A stretch of DNA of 64,000 nucleotides from Pararhodobacter marinus (GCF_003122215.1 NZ_QEYD01000003.1:186001-250000), one strand, 5' to 3'; shown: positions 35,953-44,552, counted from the first letter of the stretch. The notes: generated by a model from the letters alone, not told the origin. Numbers and translations: made by a program.

Positions 35953-36951
35953 ATGACCCCCGACACGAGTGCCGCAACGAGCGCCGACATGATTCATGAC
36001 CGCATCCCCGAAATCGCCCGCGACTGGCACCGCGAAGGCCGTGGCGCGGCGCTTGCCACGGTGGTCGAGACCTGGGGCTCGGCGCCCCGGCAGGCCGGCA
36101 GCCAGCTTGCCATTTCCGGCAAGGGCGAGATCATGGGCTCGGTCTCGGGCGGGTGCGTCGAAGGCGCGGTGGTGGTCGAGGCGCTGGAAGCGATGGAGGA
36201 CGGGACTCCCCGCCTCCTGACCTTCGGCGTCAGCGATGACACCGCGTTTTCGGTGGGGCTGGCGTGCGGCGGCACGATCCGGGTTCTGGTCGAACCCGTC
36301 GGCAAGGCGATGCCGCTGTCGATGCTCGACGCCATCGTCGATGCGCGCGCCGCCCGCAAGCCCATAGCCTATGGCATCACGCCCGATCGCTGGGAGCGTC
36401 GGCTTTTGTCCCCCGCCGACCTGCCCGACCGGTTCCGCTCGGACAGATCCGGGATGGAGGAAACCGGCGAGTTCGTCGCGCTCTTCAACCCGCCTTTGCG
36501 GATGCTGATCGTAGGCGCTGTCCACATAGCGCAGGCGCTGGTACCGATGGCAAGACTGGCAGGCTACGATCCCGTGCTCATCGACCCGCGCGACGCGTTT
36601 GCCAGCGAAGAACGGTTCCCCGGCACCGTGATCCGCCACGACTGGCCCGATGAAGGGCTGCTGGCCGAAGGGCTCGACGCGCGCACCGCCGTGGTGACGC
36701 TGACGCATGACACCAAGCTTGATGACCCGGCGATCCTTGAGGCGCTGAAGTCTGACATTTTCTATCTGGGCTGCCTCGGCTCGACCCGGACCCATGCCAA
36801 GCGGCTGGAGCGTCTGCGCGACGCCGGGGTGCCGGAGGATCAGATCGCCCGTATCCACGCGCCCGTGGGTCTGGATATCGGTGCAAAATCGCCGGCAGAG
36901 ATCGCCGTGTCGATCCTTGCGCAGATCACTCAGGTGCTGAGGCGCGGCTGA
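35953..36951 (+). CDS. XdhC/CoxI-family protein
   Basis: 332 aa from the ATG at 35953 (GAGGAGCCCCG upstream). It has the XdhC_CoxI N-terminal domain (VETWGSAPRQAGSQLAIS, GSVSGGCVEGAVV) and a Rossmann-like C-terminal domain (LTHDTKLDDPAILEAL, YLGCLGSTRTHAKRLERL, GLDIGAKSPAEIAVSI). It is distinct from xdhC at 2806 and closer to the CoxI branch linked to aerobic CO-dehydrogenase-type enzymes. It overlaps the next gene (ATG within TGATG). No Mo-hydroxylase gene is adjacent, so its client enzyme is not shown. Confidence 0.88.
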   Translation: MTPDTSAATSADMIHDRIPEIARDWHREGRGAALATVVETWGSAPRQAGSQLAISGKGEIMGSVSGGCVEGAVVVEALEAMEDGTPRLLTFGVSDDTAFSVGLACGGTIRVLVEPVGKAMPLSMLDAIVDARAARKPIAYGITPDRWERRLLSPADLPDRFRSDRSGMEETGEFVALFNPPLRMLIVGAVHIAQALVPMARLAGYDPVLIDPRDAFASEERFPGTVIRHDWPDEGLLAEGLDARTAVVTLTHDTKLDDPAILEALKSDIFYLGCLGSTRTHAKRLERLRDAGVPEDQIARIHAPVGLDIGAKSPAEIAVSILAQITQVLRRG

Positions 36952-37940
36952 TGCAATTCGGCCCCGTCCCGCTGGATCAGGCTCTGGGCGCGGTGCTGGC
37001 GCATTCCGTCCCGCTGGCCAAGGGGCGGTTGAAAAAGGGCAAGGTCCTGACCCGCGGCGATCTGGAGGCGCTGGCGGCTACGGGCCGGACGCAGGTCATC
37101 GTGGCCCGGCTCGCCCCCGGGGATATCGGCGAGGACGACGCCGCCCTGACACTCGCGCGGTCCCTTGTGCTGGGGGCCGAGGGGCTGGAGCTGCAGCCGG
37201 TCGGCACCGGGCGCGTGAATATCCTCGCCACCGGGCCGGGGCTTGCGCGGATCGATGTCGGCAAGGTGAACGCGGTCAATTCAGCCGACCCCGCGATCAC
37301 GCTGGCCACCGTCCCGCCATGGCACCGGATGGAGCCGGGCGGCATGGTCGCGACCGTGAAGATCATCGCCTATGGGCTTGAAAAGGCGCATGTTCAAGCC
37401 GCAGCGCAGCAGGCTGAAAGCGGCCTTTCCCTGGCGCACCCGATCCTGCGCGAGGCGGTGATGATCGAGACCGTCGTCGGCAAGGGCCTGGGCGACAAGG
37501 GGCACCGCGTCACGCAAGAGCGACTGCTAAGGCTTGGGGTAAAGCTCGGCCCGGAAACACTTGTTCCGCATGAGGAAATCGCTCTTTCGGAGGCCATCGT
37601 CAAAGCCCCGGGCGAGATGATCCTGATCCTGACGGCCTCGGCCACCTCGGATATCCGCGACGTGGCGCCCTCGGCCCTTCGGCGTGCCGGGGGGCGGGTC
37701 GAACATTTCGGGATGCCGGTCGATCCCGGCAACCTGTTGTTCATCGGCGACCTGAACGGCCGGCCCGTCGTGGGCTTGCCGGGCTGCGCGCGCTCGCCCG
37801 CTCTCAATGGCGCGGACTGGGTGCTGGAGCGGTTGATCTGCGGTGTGTCCGTCAGCGGTGCGGATATCCGCGCGATGGGCGTGGGCGGGCTGCTCAAGGA
37901 AATCCCCTCGCGCCCCCGTCCGCGCGCCCGGCGCGACTAG
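36951..37940 (+). CDS. Molybdopterin-binding (MoCF-type) protein
   Basis: 329 aa. The N-terminal part resembles a MoeA/CoxI-associated region (MQFGPVPLDQALGAVLAHSV, RLKKGKVLTRGDLEAL). The C-terminal part is a MoCF-biosynthesis-like fold with EMILILTASATSDIRDVAPS, HFGMPVDPGNLLFIG and GLPGCARSPALNGADWVLER. Such proteins accompany XdhC/CoxI proteins and often a MobA-like nucleotidyltransferase in Mo-hydroxylase maturation. That third gene is absent here. It is translationally coupled to the preceding gene. Confidence 0.85.
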   Translation: MQFGPVPLDQALGAVLAHSVPLAKGRLKKGKVLTRGDLEALAATGRTQVIVARLAPGDIGEDDAALTLARSLVLGAEGLELQPVGTGRVNILATGPGLARIDVGKVNAVNSADPAITLATVPPWHRMEPGGMVATVKIIAYGLEKAHVQAAAQQAESGLSLAHPILREAVMIETVVGKGLGDKGHRVTQERLLRLGVKLGPETLVPHEEIALSEAIVKAPGEMILILTASATSDIRDVAPSALRRAGGRVEHFGMPVDPGNLLFIGDLNGRPVVGLPGCARSPALNGADWVLERLICGVSVSGADIRAMGVGGLLKEIPSRPRPRARRD

Positions 37941-37951
37941 GCACGCCGCGA

Positions 37952-39139
37952 CTAGGCCCGGACCGCCTGCGACGCGGCGACAGCCTTGGTGAATTCGGAT
38001 TTCAGAAGCTCGATATCCTCGACCCCGACCGACACCCGGAAGAACCCCTCGGTGATGCCCACGGCCGCCCGCGCCTCGAGCGGGACATTGCGGTGCGACG
38101 ACGAGGCGGGATGCGACACCGTCGTGCCGATATCGCCCAGTGTCGGGGCGAAGGCCAGTTCGGGCGCGCCCCGTGTCAGCGCATTGGCCTGCGCCCGCCC
38201 GCCCTCGATCTCGAAGCTGACCATATGCCCGCCGCGCGCGCCCAGCAGCGACACGGCGCGGTTGTGGTCGGGATGGTCGGCGCGTGTGGGATAAAGCACC
38301 TTCCTGACCCCGGGCAAGGTGGCCAGGTGATCGGCCAGCGCCGCCGCATTCGCCTCGGCCCGGTCATAGCGCAGCTCGAACGTGTAGATCCCGCGCTCGG
38401 CCAGCCAGCAATCGAAGGGGCTGGCCGTCATGCCGGTCGTCACGGCGAAATCGTAGATCGCCTTGCGCAGGGCCGGATCCTTGGCCGCGACATAGCCCAG
38501 CGTGGCATCGGAATGCCCGGCAAGGATCTTCGTCACCGAATGTATGACAATATCCGCGCCATGGTCGAAGGGCCGGAAACCGCGCGGCGTGGTAAAGGTG
38601 TTGTCGACGGCCAGCAGGATCCCCCGCTCGCGCGCCAAGGCGGCGATGCCTTCGAAATCGGCCACGCGCAGGGTCGGGTTCGACACGACCTCCAGCAGGA
38701 TCATCTTGGTTTCCGGCCGGATCGCCGCCGCGAAGGCCCGCGCATCGGTCGAATCCGCCAGCGAAGTCGCGATGCCGAAACGGTTCAGGTCCTGGCTCAT
38801 CAGGCGCAGCGACCGGCCATAGAGCTGATCGCCGCCCAGGATGTGGTCGCCCGCGCTCAGCACGCCCATCAGCGCCGCCGTCACCGCGGCCATGCCCGAT
38901 CCGGTGACGATCCCGCCCTCGGCGCCTTCGAGCATGTCGATCTTGGCCGCCAGAACCTCGGCATTCGGGTGGCCTTCGCGGGCATAGGTGAAGCCGGGAT
39001 TGGTGCCAAGATACTGCGCGTCCAGCGTGTCCGGATCGGGCGAGGCATAGACGACCGAGGGTTGCAGCGGCGTCACGACCGGGCGCGAGGCGCCTTGCGG
39101 CCACGGCGTGCGGCGGATCAGCGACGGGGTATCGGACAT
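37952..39139 (-). CDS. Cys/Met-metabolism PLP enzyme (cystathionine gamma-synthase/beta-lyase-like)
   Basis: 395 aa from the ATG at 39139 (AAGGAG upstream). It is a fold-type I enzyme of the transsulfuration family. PLP Lys is in HSVTKILAGHSDATLGY, the GSGMAAVTAALM loop binds the phosphate, and YAREGHPNAEVLAAKI matches the Tyr-Arg cofactor motif of the partner subunit. The exact reaction (cystathionine beta-lyase, gamma-synthase, methionine gamma-lyase) cannot be assigned by eye. Convergent with the molybdopterin-binding gene, 11 bp apart. Confidence 0.88.
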   Translation of the reverse strand: MSDTPSLIRRTPWPQGASRPVVTPLQPSVVYASPDPDTLDAQYLGTNPGFTYAREGHPNAEVLAAKIDMLEGAEGGIVTGSGMAAVTAALMGVLSAGDHILGGDQLYGRSLRLMSQDLNRFGIATSLADSTDARAFAAAIRPETKMILLEVVSNPTLRVADFEGIAALARERGILLAVDNTFTTPRGFRPFDHGADIVIHSVTKILAGHSDATLGYVAAKDPALRKAIYDFAVTTGMTASPFDCWLAERGIYTFELRYDRAEANAAALADHLATLPGVRKVLYPTRADHPDHNRAVSLLGARGGHMVSFEIEGGRAQANALTRGAPELAFAPTLGDIGTTVSHPASSSHRNVPLEARAAVGITEGFFRVSVGVEDIELLKSEFTKAVAASQAVRA

Positions 39140-39201
39140 GCGCGGCTCCTTGATCTTTCGACCGTTCATGGCACGCGTCCGATCGCCCCGCAAGTCAAAG
39201 G

Positions 39202-39230
39202 AAAACCCCCGGCAAAGCGGTTGCCGGGGG
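39202..39230 (-). terminator. Terminator after bioY
   Basis: On the minus strand, arms CCCCCGGCAA and TTGCCGGGGG with loop CCGCT are followed by TTTT. It lies between the bioY stop and the start of the PLP-enzyme gene, separating the two same-strand genes. Confidence 0.85.
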
Positions 39231-39256
39231 CAATGTGGGGGGCGTTTCAGGGCCGG

Positions 39257-39826
39257 TCAGCCGCGCCGCGTGCGCAGGGCCGCCCAGGCCCCCGTTACCA
39301 CCAGAGCGGCCACCACGATCTTCACCGCATCCCCCAGCAGGAACGGCACCATGCCTGCGTTCAGCGCGCCCCAAAGGTCAAGCGGCGTCACCGCGTCGAG
39401 CCAGGCGATGCCCGGCACATACAGAACGACCGATGCCAGAAGACCCGTCGCAACGATGCCCGCAAAGCCCCGCGCGACCCCGCGTTCGGCCATCAGGCCG
39501 GCGAGGAAGGCCATGGCGACAAAACCCAGAAGGAAGCCGCCGGTCGGGCCCATCATGTAGGGAAGTCCGAACTGCCCCCCGGCGAAGACCGGCAGGCCGA
39601 GCGCGCCCTCGACCAGATAGGCCAGAACCGCCGCCGCTCCCAGCCGCGACCCGGCCGTCAGGCCGACCAGCAGGACGGCCAGCGTCTGCAACGACATGGG
39701 CACAGGCACCATAGGCACGCTGACCTGCGCGCCAAGCGCGATCACCGCCGAGCCGCCCAGCACGGCAAGCGCTCTGGTCAGAAAGGATGCGCCCGCCGAC
39801 GCATGAAGAAGGGTGTCTTGGGCCAT
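39257..39826 (-). CDS. bioY: Biotin transporter BioY
   Basis: 189 aa from the ATG at 39826 (GAGGGAGA upstream). It is the S-component of an ECF-type biotin importer. About six hydrophobic segments are present, with VPMVPVPMSLQTLAVLLVGL and the conserved GLPVFAGGQFGLPYMMGPTGG, which is the BioY signature. No bioM or bioN is adjacent. In Rhodobacterales BioY can work alone or with ATPase components encoded elsewhere. It has its own terminator at 39202 and is divergent from the SDR gene. Confidence 0.94.
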   Translation of the reverse strand: MAQDTLLHASAGASFLTRALAVLGGSAVIALGAQVSVPMVPVPMSLQTLAVLLVGLTAGSRLGAAAVLAYLVEGALGLPVFAGGQFGLPYMMGPTGGFLLGFVAMAFLAGLMAERGVARGFAGIVATGLLASVVLYVPGIAWLDAVTPLDLWGALNAGMVPFLLGDAVKIVVAALVVTGAWAALRTRRG

Positions 39827-39930
39827 GAAAGTCTCCCTCGGCTCTGGTCCATGATGGCGGTTTTTATCCGGTCCGCCCGCTGCCCGGTCAACGCCTGTCA
39901 GGGCCCCGGGCCGCTTTTCCAGCGCCCTTG

Positions 39931-39954
39931 TTTGCAAACCCACGTCTTTGCAAA
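39931..39954. promoter_or_regulatory. Paired TTTGCAAA palindromes between bioY and the SDR gene
   Basis: TTTGCAAA occurs at 39931-39938 and 39947-39954 with an 8-bp spacer (centres 16 bp apart). The octamer is self-complementary. ScfR/RamB-type regulators of Rhodobacterales (for example PccR) are reported to bind two TTTGCAAA copies 4 bp apart, so the spacing here differs. The sites are 105 bp upstream of bioY and 103 bp upstream of the SDR start. Confidence 0.45.
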
Positions 39955-40056
39955 GATCGAGAATTTACAATCCGCACCCGCCGCGAAAAGGCCGCGCCCT
40001 GCTTGCTCCGTTTTGTCGCCTTGTCAGGTGATCCGGGCAGTGGCATTGAGCGAACC

Positions 40057-40794
40057 ATGATCGACACGCCCCTTGCCCCCGAATCGCAGCCGACCGGGTC
40101 GGCCCCTTCCCCCGACAGCCAGACCCGCGTGGCGCTGGTCACCGGCGCCTCGCGCGGACTAGGCGCCGCGCTGTCCGAGGCGCTGGCCGCCGAGGGTTGG
40201 CACATCATCGCCGTCGCCCGCACCACCGGCGCGCTGGAAGAGCTTGACGACAGGATCCAGGCGCGCGGCGGCTCGGCGACGCTGGTGCCGGTCGATATCA
40301 ACAATGACGACGCGATGCGGCAGATCTGCCTGTCGATCTATCAGCGCTGGGGCAAGGTGGATCTGTGGGCGCATACCGCCGTTCATGTCCCCCCGCTGTC
40401 GCCCGCCGGCCATATCGCGACCAAGGACTGGGACAAGACGCTGGCGACCACGCTGCGCGCCACAGGCAGCCTGATCCCGATGATCGAGCCTCTGCTGCGC
40501 GGCTCGGACAACGGCAAGGCGCTGTTCTTCGACGATGCAAGCTGGCGCGACGGGGACAAAGCGGCGAAGTTCTTCGGCGCCTATGGTGCGGCCAAGGCGG
40601 GGCAGATCGCGCTGGCCTGTGCCTGGCAGGTCGAGAATGCCGGACTGAGCGCCGAGCGCGCGCCGCAGGTCGTGATCGACACGCCCGCGCCGATGCCCAC
40701 CGCCACGCGCGCGCGGTTTTTCCCCGGCGAGGACCGCGACCAGCTGACCCCGTGCGAGACCGAGGCCAAACGCCTTCTGTCGCGGCTGGTCTGA
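40057..40794 (+). CDS. Short-chain dehydrogenase/reductase
   Basis: 245 aa. The NAD(P) motif TGASRGLG is at about residue 30, after an N-terminal tail rich in Pro and Ser. The catalytic YGAAK matches YxxxK. The usual NNAG motif is replaced by AHTAVH, and the upstream Ser is in FDDASW. The atypical central motif and the lack of a cofactor-specificity signature prevent substrate assignment. It is monocistronic and is divergent from bioY. The ATG at 40057 has only a weak ribosome site. Confidence 0.85.
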   Translation: MIDTPLAPESQPTGSAPSPDSQTRVALVTGASRGLGAALSEALAAEGWHIIAVARTTGALEELDDRIQARGGSATLVPVDINNDDAMRQICLSIYQRWGKVDLWAHTAVHVPPLSPAGHIATKDWDKTLATTLRATGSLIPMIEPLLRGSDNGKALFFDDASWRDGDKAAKFFGAYGAAKAGQIALACAWQVENAGLSAERAPQVVIDTPAPMPTATRARFFPGEDRDQLTPCETEAKRLLSRLV

Positions 40795-40819
40795 CCCCAA
40801 GGCGGAGCGATCCAAAGCA

Positions 40820-40849
40820 AAAGGCCGGGCGCGATGCCCGGCCTTTCTT
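40820..40849 (+). terminator. Terminator between convergent genes
   Basis: Eleven-bp arms AAAGGCCGGGC and GCCCGGCCTTT, loop GCGAT, followed by CTTG. A-rich bases on the left side mean it could also serve the convergent gene at 40868. Confidence 0.8.
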
Positions 40850-40867
40850 GTCGCGATCCCGGCGCGA

Positions 40868-41344
40868 TCAGCGTTCCGAGATCAGGATCGTGGTGTTGTG
40901 CACGCGCGAGCGGTTATAGGTGCCCGCCCAGATGTCGTACTGGCCCGAACGCGGGTTCGAGAACCGGATCAGCGGGTCAAGCCCGTTGAAATCGTCGTTG
41001 CAATACCACTGGCCCGACGGATCGTTGACCAGCAGCATCGTGTCGCCCGGCGCGCTGATATAGATCGTCAGCGGGTAGCCCCCGGCGCGGTAATGCAGGC
41101 GCCAGTCGGGCGCATTGGCGAACCAGCCACCACCCGGGCAGCCGCCACCTCCGCCGAAATGGTGATCGCCGCCCGCGCGCACCGTGCGGGTGCGCGGATC
41201 AGGCAGGAAACCGGCGTTCAGCGTGATCGAGCCGTAGGACGGGCGAAGGCTGTAATTCTGCGCCTCGGCCGTGTCGGGGGCCATGGCGGAAATCCCGGCC
41301 AGCGCCAGCGCGGCGACGGCCGCGAGTTTCAGAGTGTTGAACAT
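40868..41344 (-). CDS. Secreted protein, divergent member of the DCDT/FNDD/YDIWxGTY family
   Basis: 158 aa from the ATG at 41344 (GGAGGACACC upstream). The signal peptide ends DTAEA-QN. One module: RAGGD, ANAPDWRLHYRAG, GDTMLLVNDPSGQWYCNDD and GQYDIWAGTY, clearly the same family as 21785 and 22437. Three of the four conserved Cys are gone (including the one of DCDT, here PGDT, and the C-terminal one). A new Cys appears in WYCNDD, leaving exactly two, which could pair. A HFGGGGGCPGGG insert is Gly-rich. Function unknown. Confidence 0.78.
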   Translation of the reverse strand: MFNTLKLAAVAALALAGISAMAPDTAEAQNYSLRPSYGSITLNAGFLPDPRTRTVRAGGDHHFGGGGGCPGGGWFANAPDWRLHYRAGGYPLTIYISAPGDTMLLVNDPSGQWYCNDDFNGLDPLIRFSNPRSGQYDIWAGTYNRSRVHNTTILISER

Positions 41345-41575
41345 GGTGTCCTCCATCGTACATCGAAATACTTGTTTCAAATTCGCCTCAACCGCCCGCT
41401 TTGCAGGCGGCACCCGGTCGGGTCTGCCCGCCGGATCGCGCTGGATGCTGCCCGGATTCCCCCAGCCTGTCCAGAAGGTTTCATCGATATCATGGCTTTG
41501 TTAGGTTGCGTGTCGGCCGCGTTGCCCGCAGAATCCGGCAACGCGCGCCGTCCTGCGCGGGTCGCCAAGAGGACA

Positions 41576-41923
41576 ATGATGCATCCCAGCTCCCGGCCCC
41601 TGCGTCTGCTGCTTCTCACCGGATTCGGGCTGGCCGTCGCGCTGAGCCTCTTCTTCGCGGTCCGGCTTGCGCTCGGGGCGTTCTACTGGTCCGATCCCGC
41701 GCATCGCGACCAGGCGGTCGAGGGCTGGATGCCGCTGGGCTATGTCGCGCGCTCGTGGGATGTGCCGCGCGCGGCGATGCAGGAGATTGCCGGCATCGAC
41801 CAGGTCCCCTCGGGCCGCCGCTCGCTCGAGATGATCGCCCGCGACGAAGGCGTGCCGCTTAAGACGCTGATCCTGCGCATTGAAACCGGCATCTCGCGCT
41901 ACCGCGAGACCGCGCATGACTGA
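41576..41923 (+). CDS. Small membrane-anchored protein, unknown
   Basis: 115 aa. MMHPSSRPLRLLLLTGFGLA continues into a hydrophobic helix (ALSLFFAVRLALGAFYW) and then a soluble, probably periplasmic tail, GWMPLGYVARSWDVPRAAM. The end, RSLEMIARDEGVPLKTLI, looks helical with an HTH-like periodicity. AAGAGGAC precedes two adjacent ATGs (41576, 41579). It overlaps dedA by 8 nt, so co-expression with the DedA protein is expected. I do not recognise the family. Confidence 0.75.
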   Translation: MMHPSSRPLRLLLLTGFGLAVALSLFFAVRLALGAFYWSDPAHRDQAVEGWMPLGYVARSWDVPRAAMQEIAGIDQVPSGRRSLEMIARDEGVPLKTLILRIETGISRYRETAHD

Positions 41924-42521
41924 ATGGCTGCAGGCCCTGGTCGCGGATTGGGGCGCGCTGGCGCTGGGGATCATCACCTTCCTGTCGTGCCTTGCCGTGC
42001 CCGTCCCCTCGTCGCTGATGATGCTGACCGCGGGCGCCTTTGCGGCCTCGGGCGATCTGGACCTGACGACGGTCGCGGCCTCGGCGTTGATCGGCGCGGT
42101 GCTGGGCGATCAGACCGGCTATCAGCTGGGCAGGCTGGGCTATCGGCGCGCCGAGGCGTGGCTTCTGCACAGCCCGGCGCGCGCGGCGCTTTTGAGACGC
42201 GCGCGCGATGCCACGCGGAAGGGCGGCGGCATCGCCGTCTTCCTGTCGCGCTGGCTGTTCAGTGTGCTGGGCCCCTACGTCAACCTTTTGGCGCCCGGCG
42301 TGGGGCTGGGCTGGCTGACCTTTACCGCGATGGGCATCGCCGGCGAAATCGTCTGGGTGATCCTCTATGTCGGGCTGGGCTATGTGGCCGGCGGCCAGCT
42401 TGAGCAAGCGGGGGACATGCTGGGCGATGCCCTGGGCCTGCTGGGATCCCTGGCGATGGCGGCCGGGCTGGGCTGGATGCTGCTCAAACGCCACCGAAAG
42501 CGGCATCCGGGCACCCCGTGA
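41916..42521 (+). CDS. DedA-family membrane protein
   Basis: 201 aa inner-membrane protein of the DedA (VTT) family, which includes undecaprenyl-phosphate and phospholipid flippases. Visible are GIITFLSCLAVPVPSSLMML near the N-terminus, DQTGYQLGRLG, and the conserved FLSRWLFSVLGPYVNLLAP block (normally FxxRFIPxxRxxxxxxAG), where some usual basic residues are replaced. The start at 41916 overlaps the preceding gene. Convergent with the Uup-like gene, 4 bp apart. Confidence 0.85.
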   Translation: MTEWLQALVADWGALALGIITFLSCLAVPVPSSLMMLTAGAFAASGDLDLTTVAASALIGAVLGDQTGYQLGRLGYRRAEAWLLHSPARAALLRRARDATRKGGGIAVFLSRWLFSVLGPYVNLLAPGVGLGWLTFTAMGIAGEIVWVILYVGLGYVAGGQLEQAGDMLGDALGLLGSLAMAAGLGWMLLKRHRKRHPGTP

Positions 42522-42525
42522 GCGG

Positions 42526-44352
42526 TCAGCCGCCCGCCTTTTCCTCCAGCGTCAGCCATTCCTCTTCCGCCGCCGCCAGAGCGCCCTGGCGCTGTTCCAG
42601 CATCGCCGTGGCTTTCGACGCTTTCACCGGCTCCCGCGTGTAAAGCTCGGCATCCGACAACAGGTCCGACAGCTTGGCGATCTCGGCCTCCAGCCGCGCG
42701 ATCTCGTCGGGCAGCGCGTCGAGCCGCTTCTTCTCGGTAAAGCTCAACCCGGCCGGTTTCGCCGGGGCCTTCGGCGCCTCGGGCTTCCCCTCTGGCTTCA
42801 CGGGCTGCGCTTTCGCCGAGGGCTTCTCGGCCGTCGGTTCGCTCAGCGCCTTCTGCGCCTGATAATCGCTCCAGCCGCCGGCATAGGGAACCACCCTGCC
42901 CCCGCCTTCGAAGGCCAGCGTCGTCGTCGCCACCCGGTCGATGAAATCCCGGTCGTGGCTGACCAACAGCACGGTTCCCGGATAATCCCCCAGCAAATCC
43001 TGCAGCAGATCCAGCGTCTCGACATCCAGATCGTTGGTCGGTTCGTCCAGCACCAGAAGGTTCGACTCGCGCGCCATGATCTTGGCCAGAAGCAGCCGCG
43101 CGCGCTCGCCGCCCGACAGACTGCGCACGGCGGCGCGGGCCTGTTGTTCGTCGAACAGGAAATCCTTGAGATAGGCGACCACGTGCTTGGGCGTGCCGCG
43201 CACCATGACCTGATCGGACGAGCCGCTGACCCGCATCAGCGGATCGCCGGTCATGTTCTCCCACAGCGTCGCGTTGCCGTCGAGCCGCGCGCGCGTCTGG
43301 TCGAAAACCGCCATGTCCAGGTTGGTTCCCAGCCGGATCGACCCGCTATCGGGCTCGATCTCGCCGGTCAGCAGCTTGAGCAGCGTGGTCTTGCCCGCAC
43401 CGTTGGGTCCGACCAGCGCCACCCGGTCGCCGCGCAGCACCCTCAGGCTCAGATCCCGCACGATGGGCGTTCCGTCGAAACTTTTCGAGATGCCTGTCGC
43501 CTCGGCCACCAGCTTGCCCGATTGCGGACCGGCCTCGAACGCCATCGCCGCCGTGCCCTGCCGCCGGATCTGCGCCGCGCGCTCGGCGCGCAGGTCCTGC
43601 AGGGCCCGTACCCGGCCCATATTGCGCTTGCGGCGCGCGCTGATCCCCTCGACCGCCCATTTCGCCTCGTGCTTGATCTTGCGATTGAGCTTGTGGCGCG
43701 CCTCGTCCTCGTCCGCCCAGATCTTGTCGCGCCATTCCTCGAAGGCGGCAAAGTTCTGGTCCAGCCTGCGCACCTGCCCGCGATCCACCCACAGCATCGC
43801 CCGGCTCAGCGCGTTCAGGAAGGCGCGGTCGTGGCTGATCATCACGAACGCCGCGCGGGTTTCCTTCAACCGCTCTTCCAGCCAGCGAATGGCGTGGATG
43901 TCCAGGTGGTTGGTCGGCTCGTCGAGCAGCATGAGCTCGGGCGCCTCGGCCAGCAGCTTGGCCAGAGCCGCGCGCCGCCGTTCCCCGCCCGACGCCGTCG
44001 CGATCGCCACCGCCGGATCGAAGCCCAGGCCCTCGGCGGCGATCTCGACCCTGTAGCTTTCGCTGGGATCAAGCTGCGAAAGCGCGTAATCGCCGAGCGT
44101 TGCGAACCCCGCGAAGTCGGGATCCTGCTCCATGTAGCCCACGCTTGTGCCGGGTGTCAGCACCCGCCCGCCGCTATCGGCATCGACCAGCCCGGCCATG
44201 ATCTTCATCAGGGTGGATTTGCCCGAGCCGTTCCGGCCGACAAGCGCCAGCCGGTCGCCCGGCTGAATGACCATGTCCAGCTCGGAAAACAGCGGATCGC
44301 CGCCGAAGGTGAGCGAGATTTGCGAGAGTTGAAGAAGGGGTGTGGGCGCCAT
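42526..44352 (-). CDS. uup: ABC-F ATPase, Uup type
   Basis: 608 aa soluble protein with two ABC domains and no membrane part. The first has GRNGSGKST, ASGGERRRAALAKLL and LMLLDEPTNHLD. The second has GPNGAGKTT, LSGGERARLLLAKI and LVLDEPTNDLD. A linker of about 80 residues separates them, and a Lys/Glu/Pro-rich segment leads to a C-terminal coiled coil (about 530-605, SFTEKKRLDALPDEIARLE), the Uup DNA-binding domain. ABC-F proteins act on ribosomes. Uup is also linked to precise transposon excision and replication intermediates. Confidence 0.92.
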   Translation of the reverse strand: MAPTPLLQLSQISLTFGGDPLFSELDMVIQPGDRLALVGRNGSGKSTLMKIMAGLVDADSGGRVLTPGTSVGYMEQDPDFAGFATLGDYALSQLDPSESYRVEIAAEGLGFDPAVAIATASGGERRRAALAKLLAEAPELMLLDEPTNHLDIHAIRWLEERLKETRAAFVMISHDRAFLNALSRAMLWVDRGQVRRLDQNFAAFEEWRDKIWADEDEARHKLNRKIKHEAKWAVEGISARRKRNMGRVRALQDLRAERAAQIRRQGTAAMAFEAGPQSGKLVAEATGISKSFDGTPIVRDLSLRVLRGDRVALVGPNGAGKTTLLKLLTGEIEPDSGSIRLGTNLDMAVFDQTRARLDGNATLWENMTGDPLMRVSGSSDQVMVRGTPKHVVAYLKDFLFDEQQARAAVRSLSGGERARLLLAKIMARESNLLVLDEPTNDLDVETLDLLQDLLGDYPGTVLLVSHDRDFIDRVATTTLAFEGGGRVVPYAGGWSDYQAQKALSEPTAEKPSAKAQPVKPEGKPEAPKAPAKPAGLSFTEKKRLDALPDEIARLEAEIAKLSDLLSDAELYTREPVKASKATAMLEQRQGALAAAEEEWLTLEEKAGG

Positions 44353-44552
44353 GACGCTGCGCTATCGCGCTGCAGGCGCGGGGTCAAGATATCGCATCCG
44401 CGGGCCGACGGCACGCCTCCCGGCGGCGCGACCGCACCCTGCGCGGGGCCTCGGCGGATCGGCGGTTCGCCCTCTTTGGCGGTCTTTTCCGCGCGGCCTT
44501 GAATCCGCGTCGCGCCACCCCATGTGAATACTCGTAACATTGGGAGATCGAC

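Noticed and set aside
39140-39201. SAM-II-type riboswitch in front of the Cys/Met PLP enzyme gene
   Set aside because: The leader is occupied by the bioY terminator and shows none of the conserved pseudoknot segments I know for this riboswitch.
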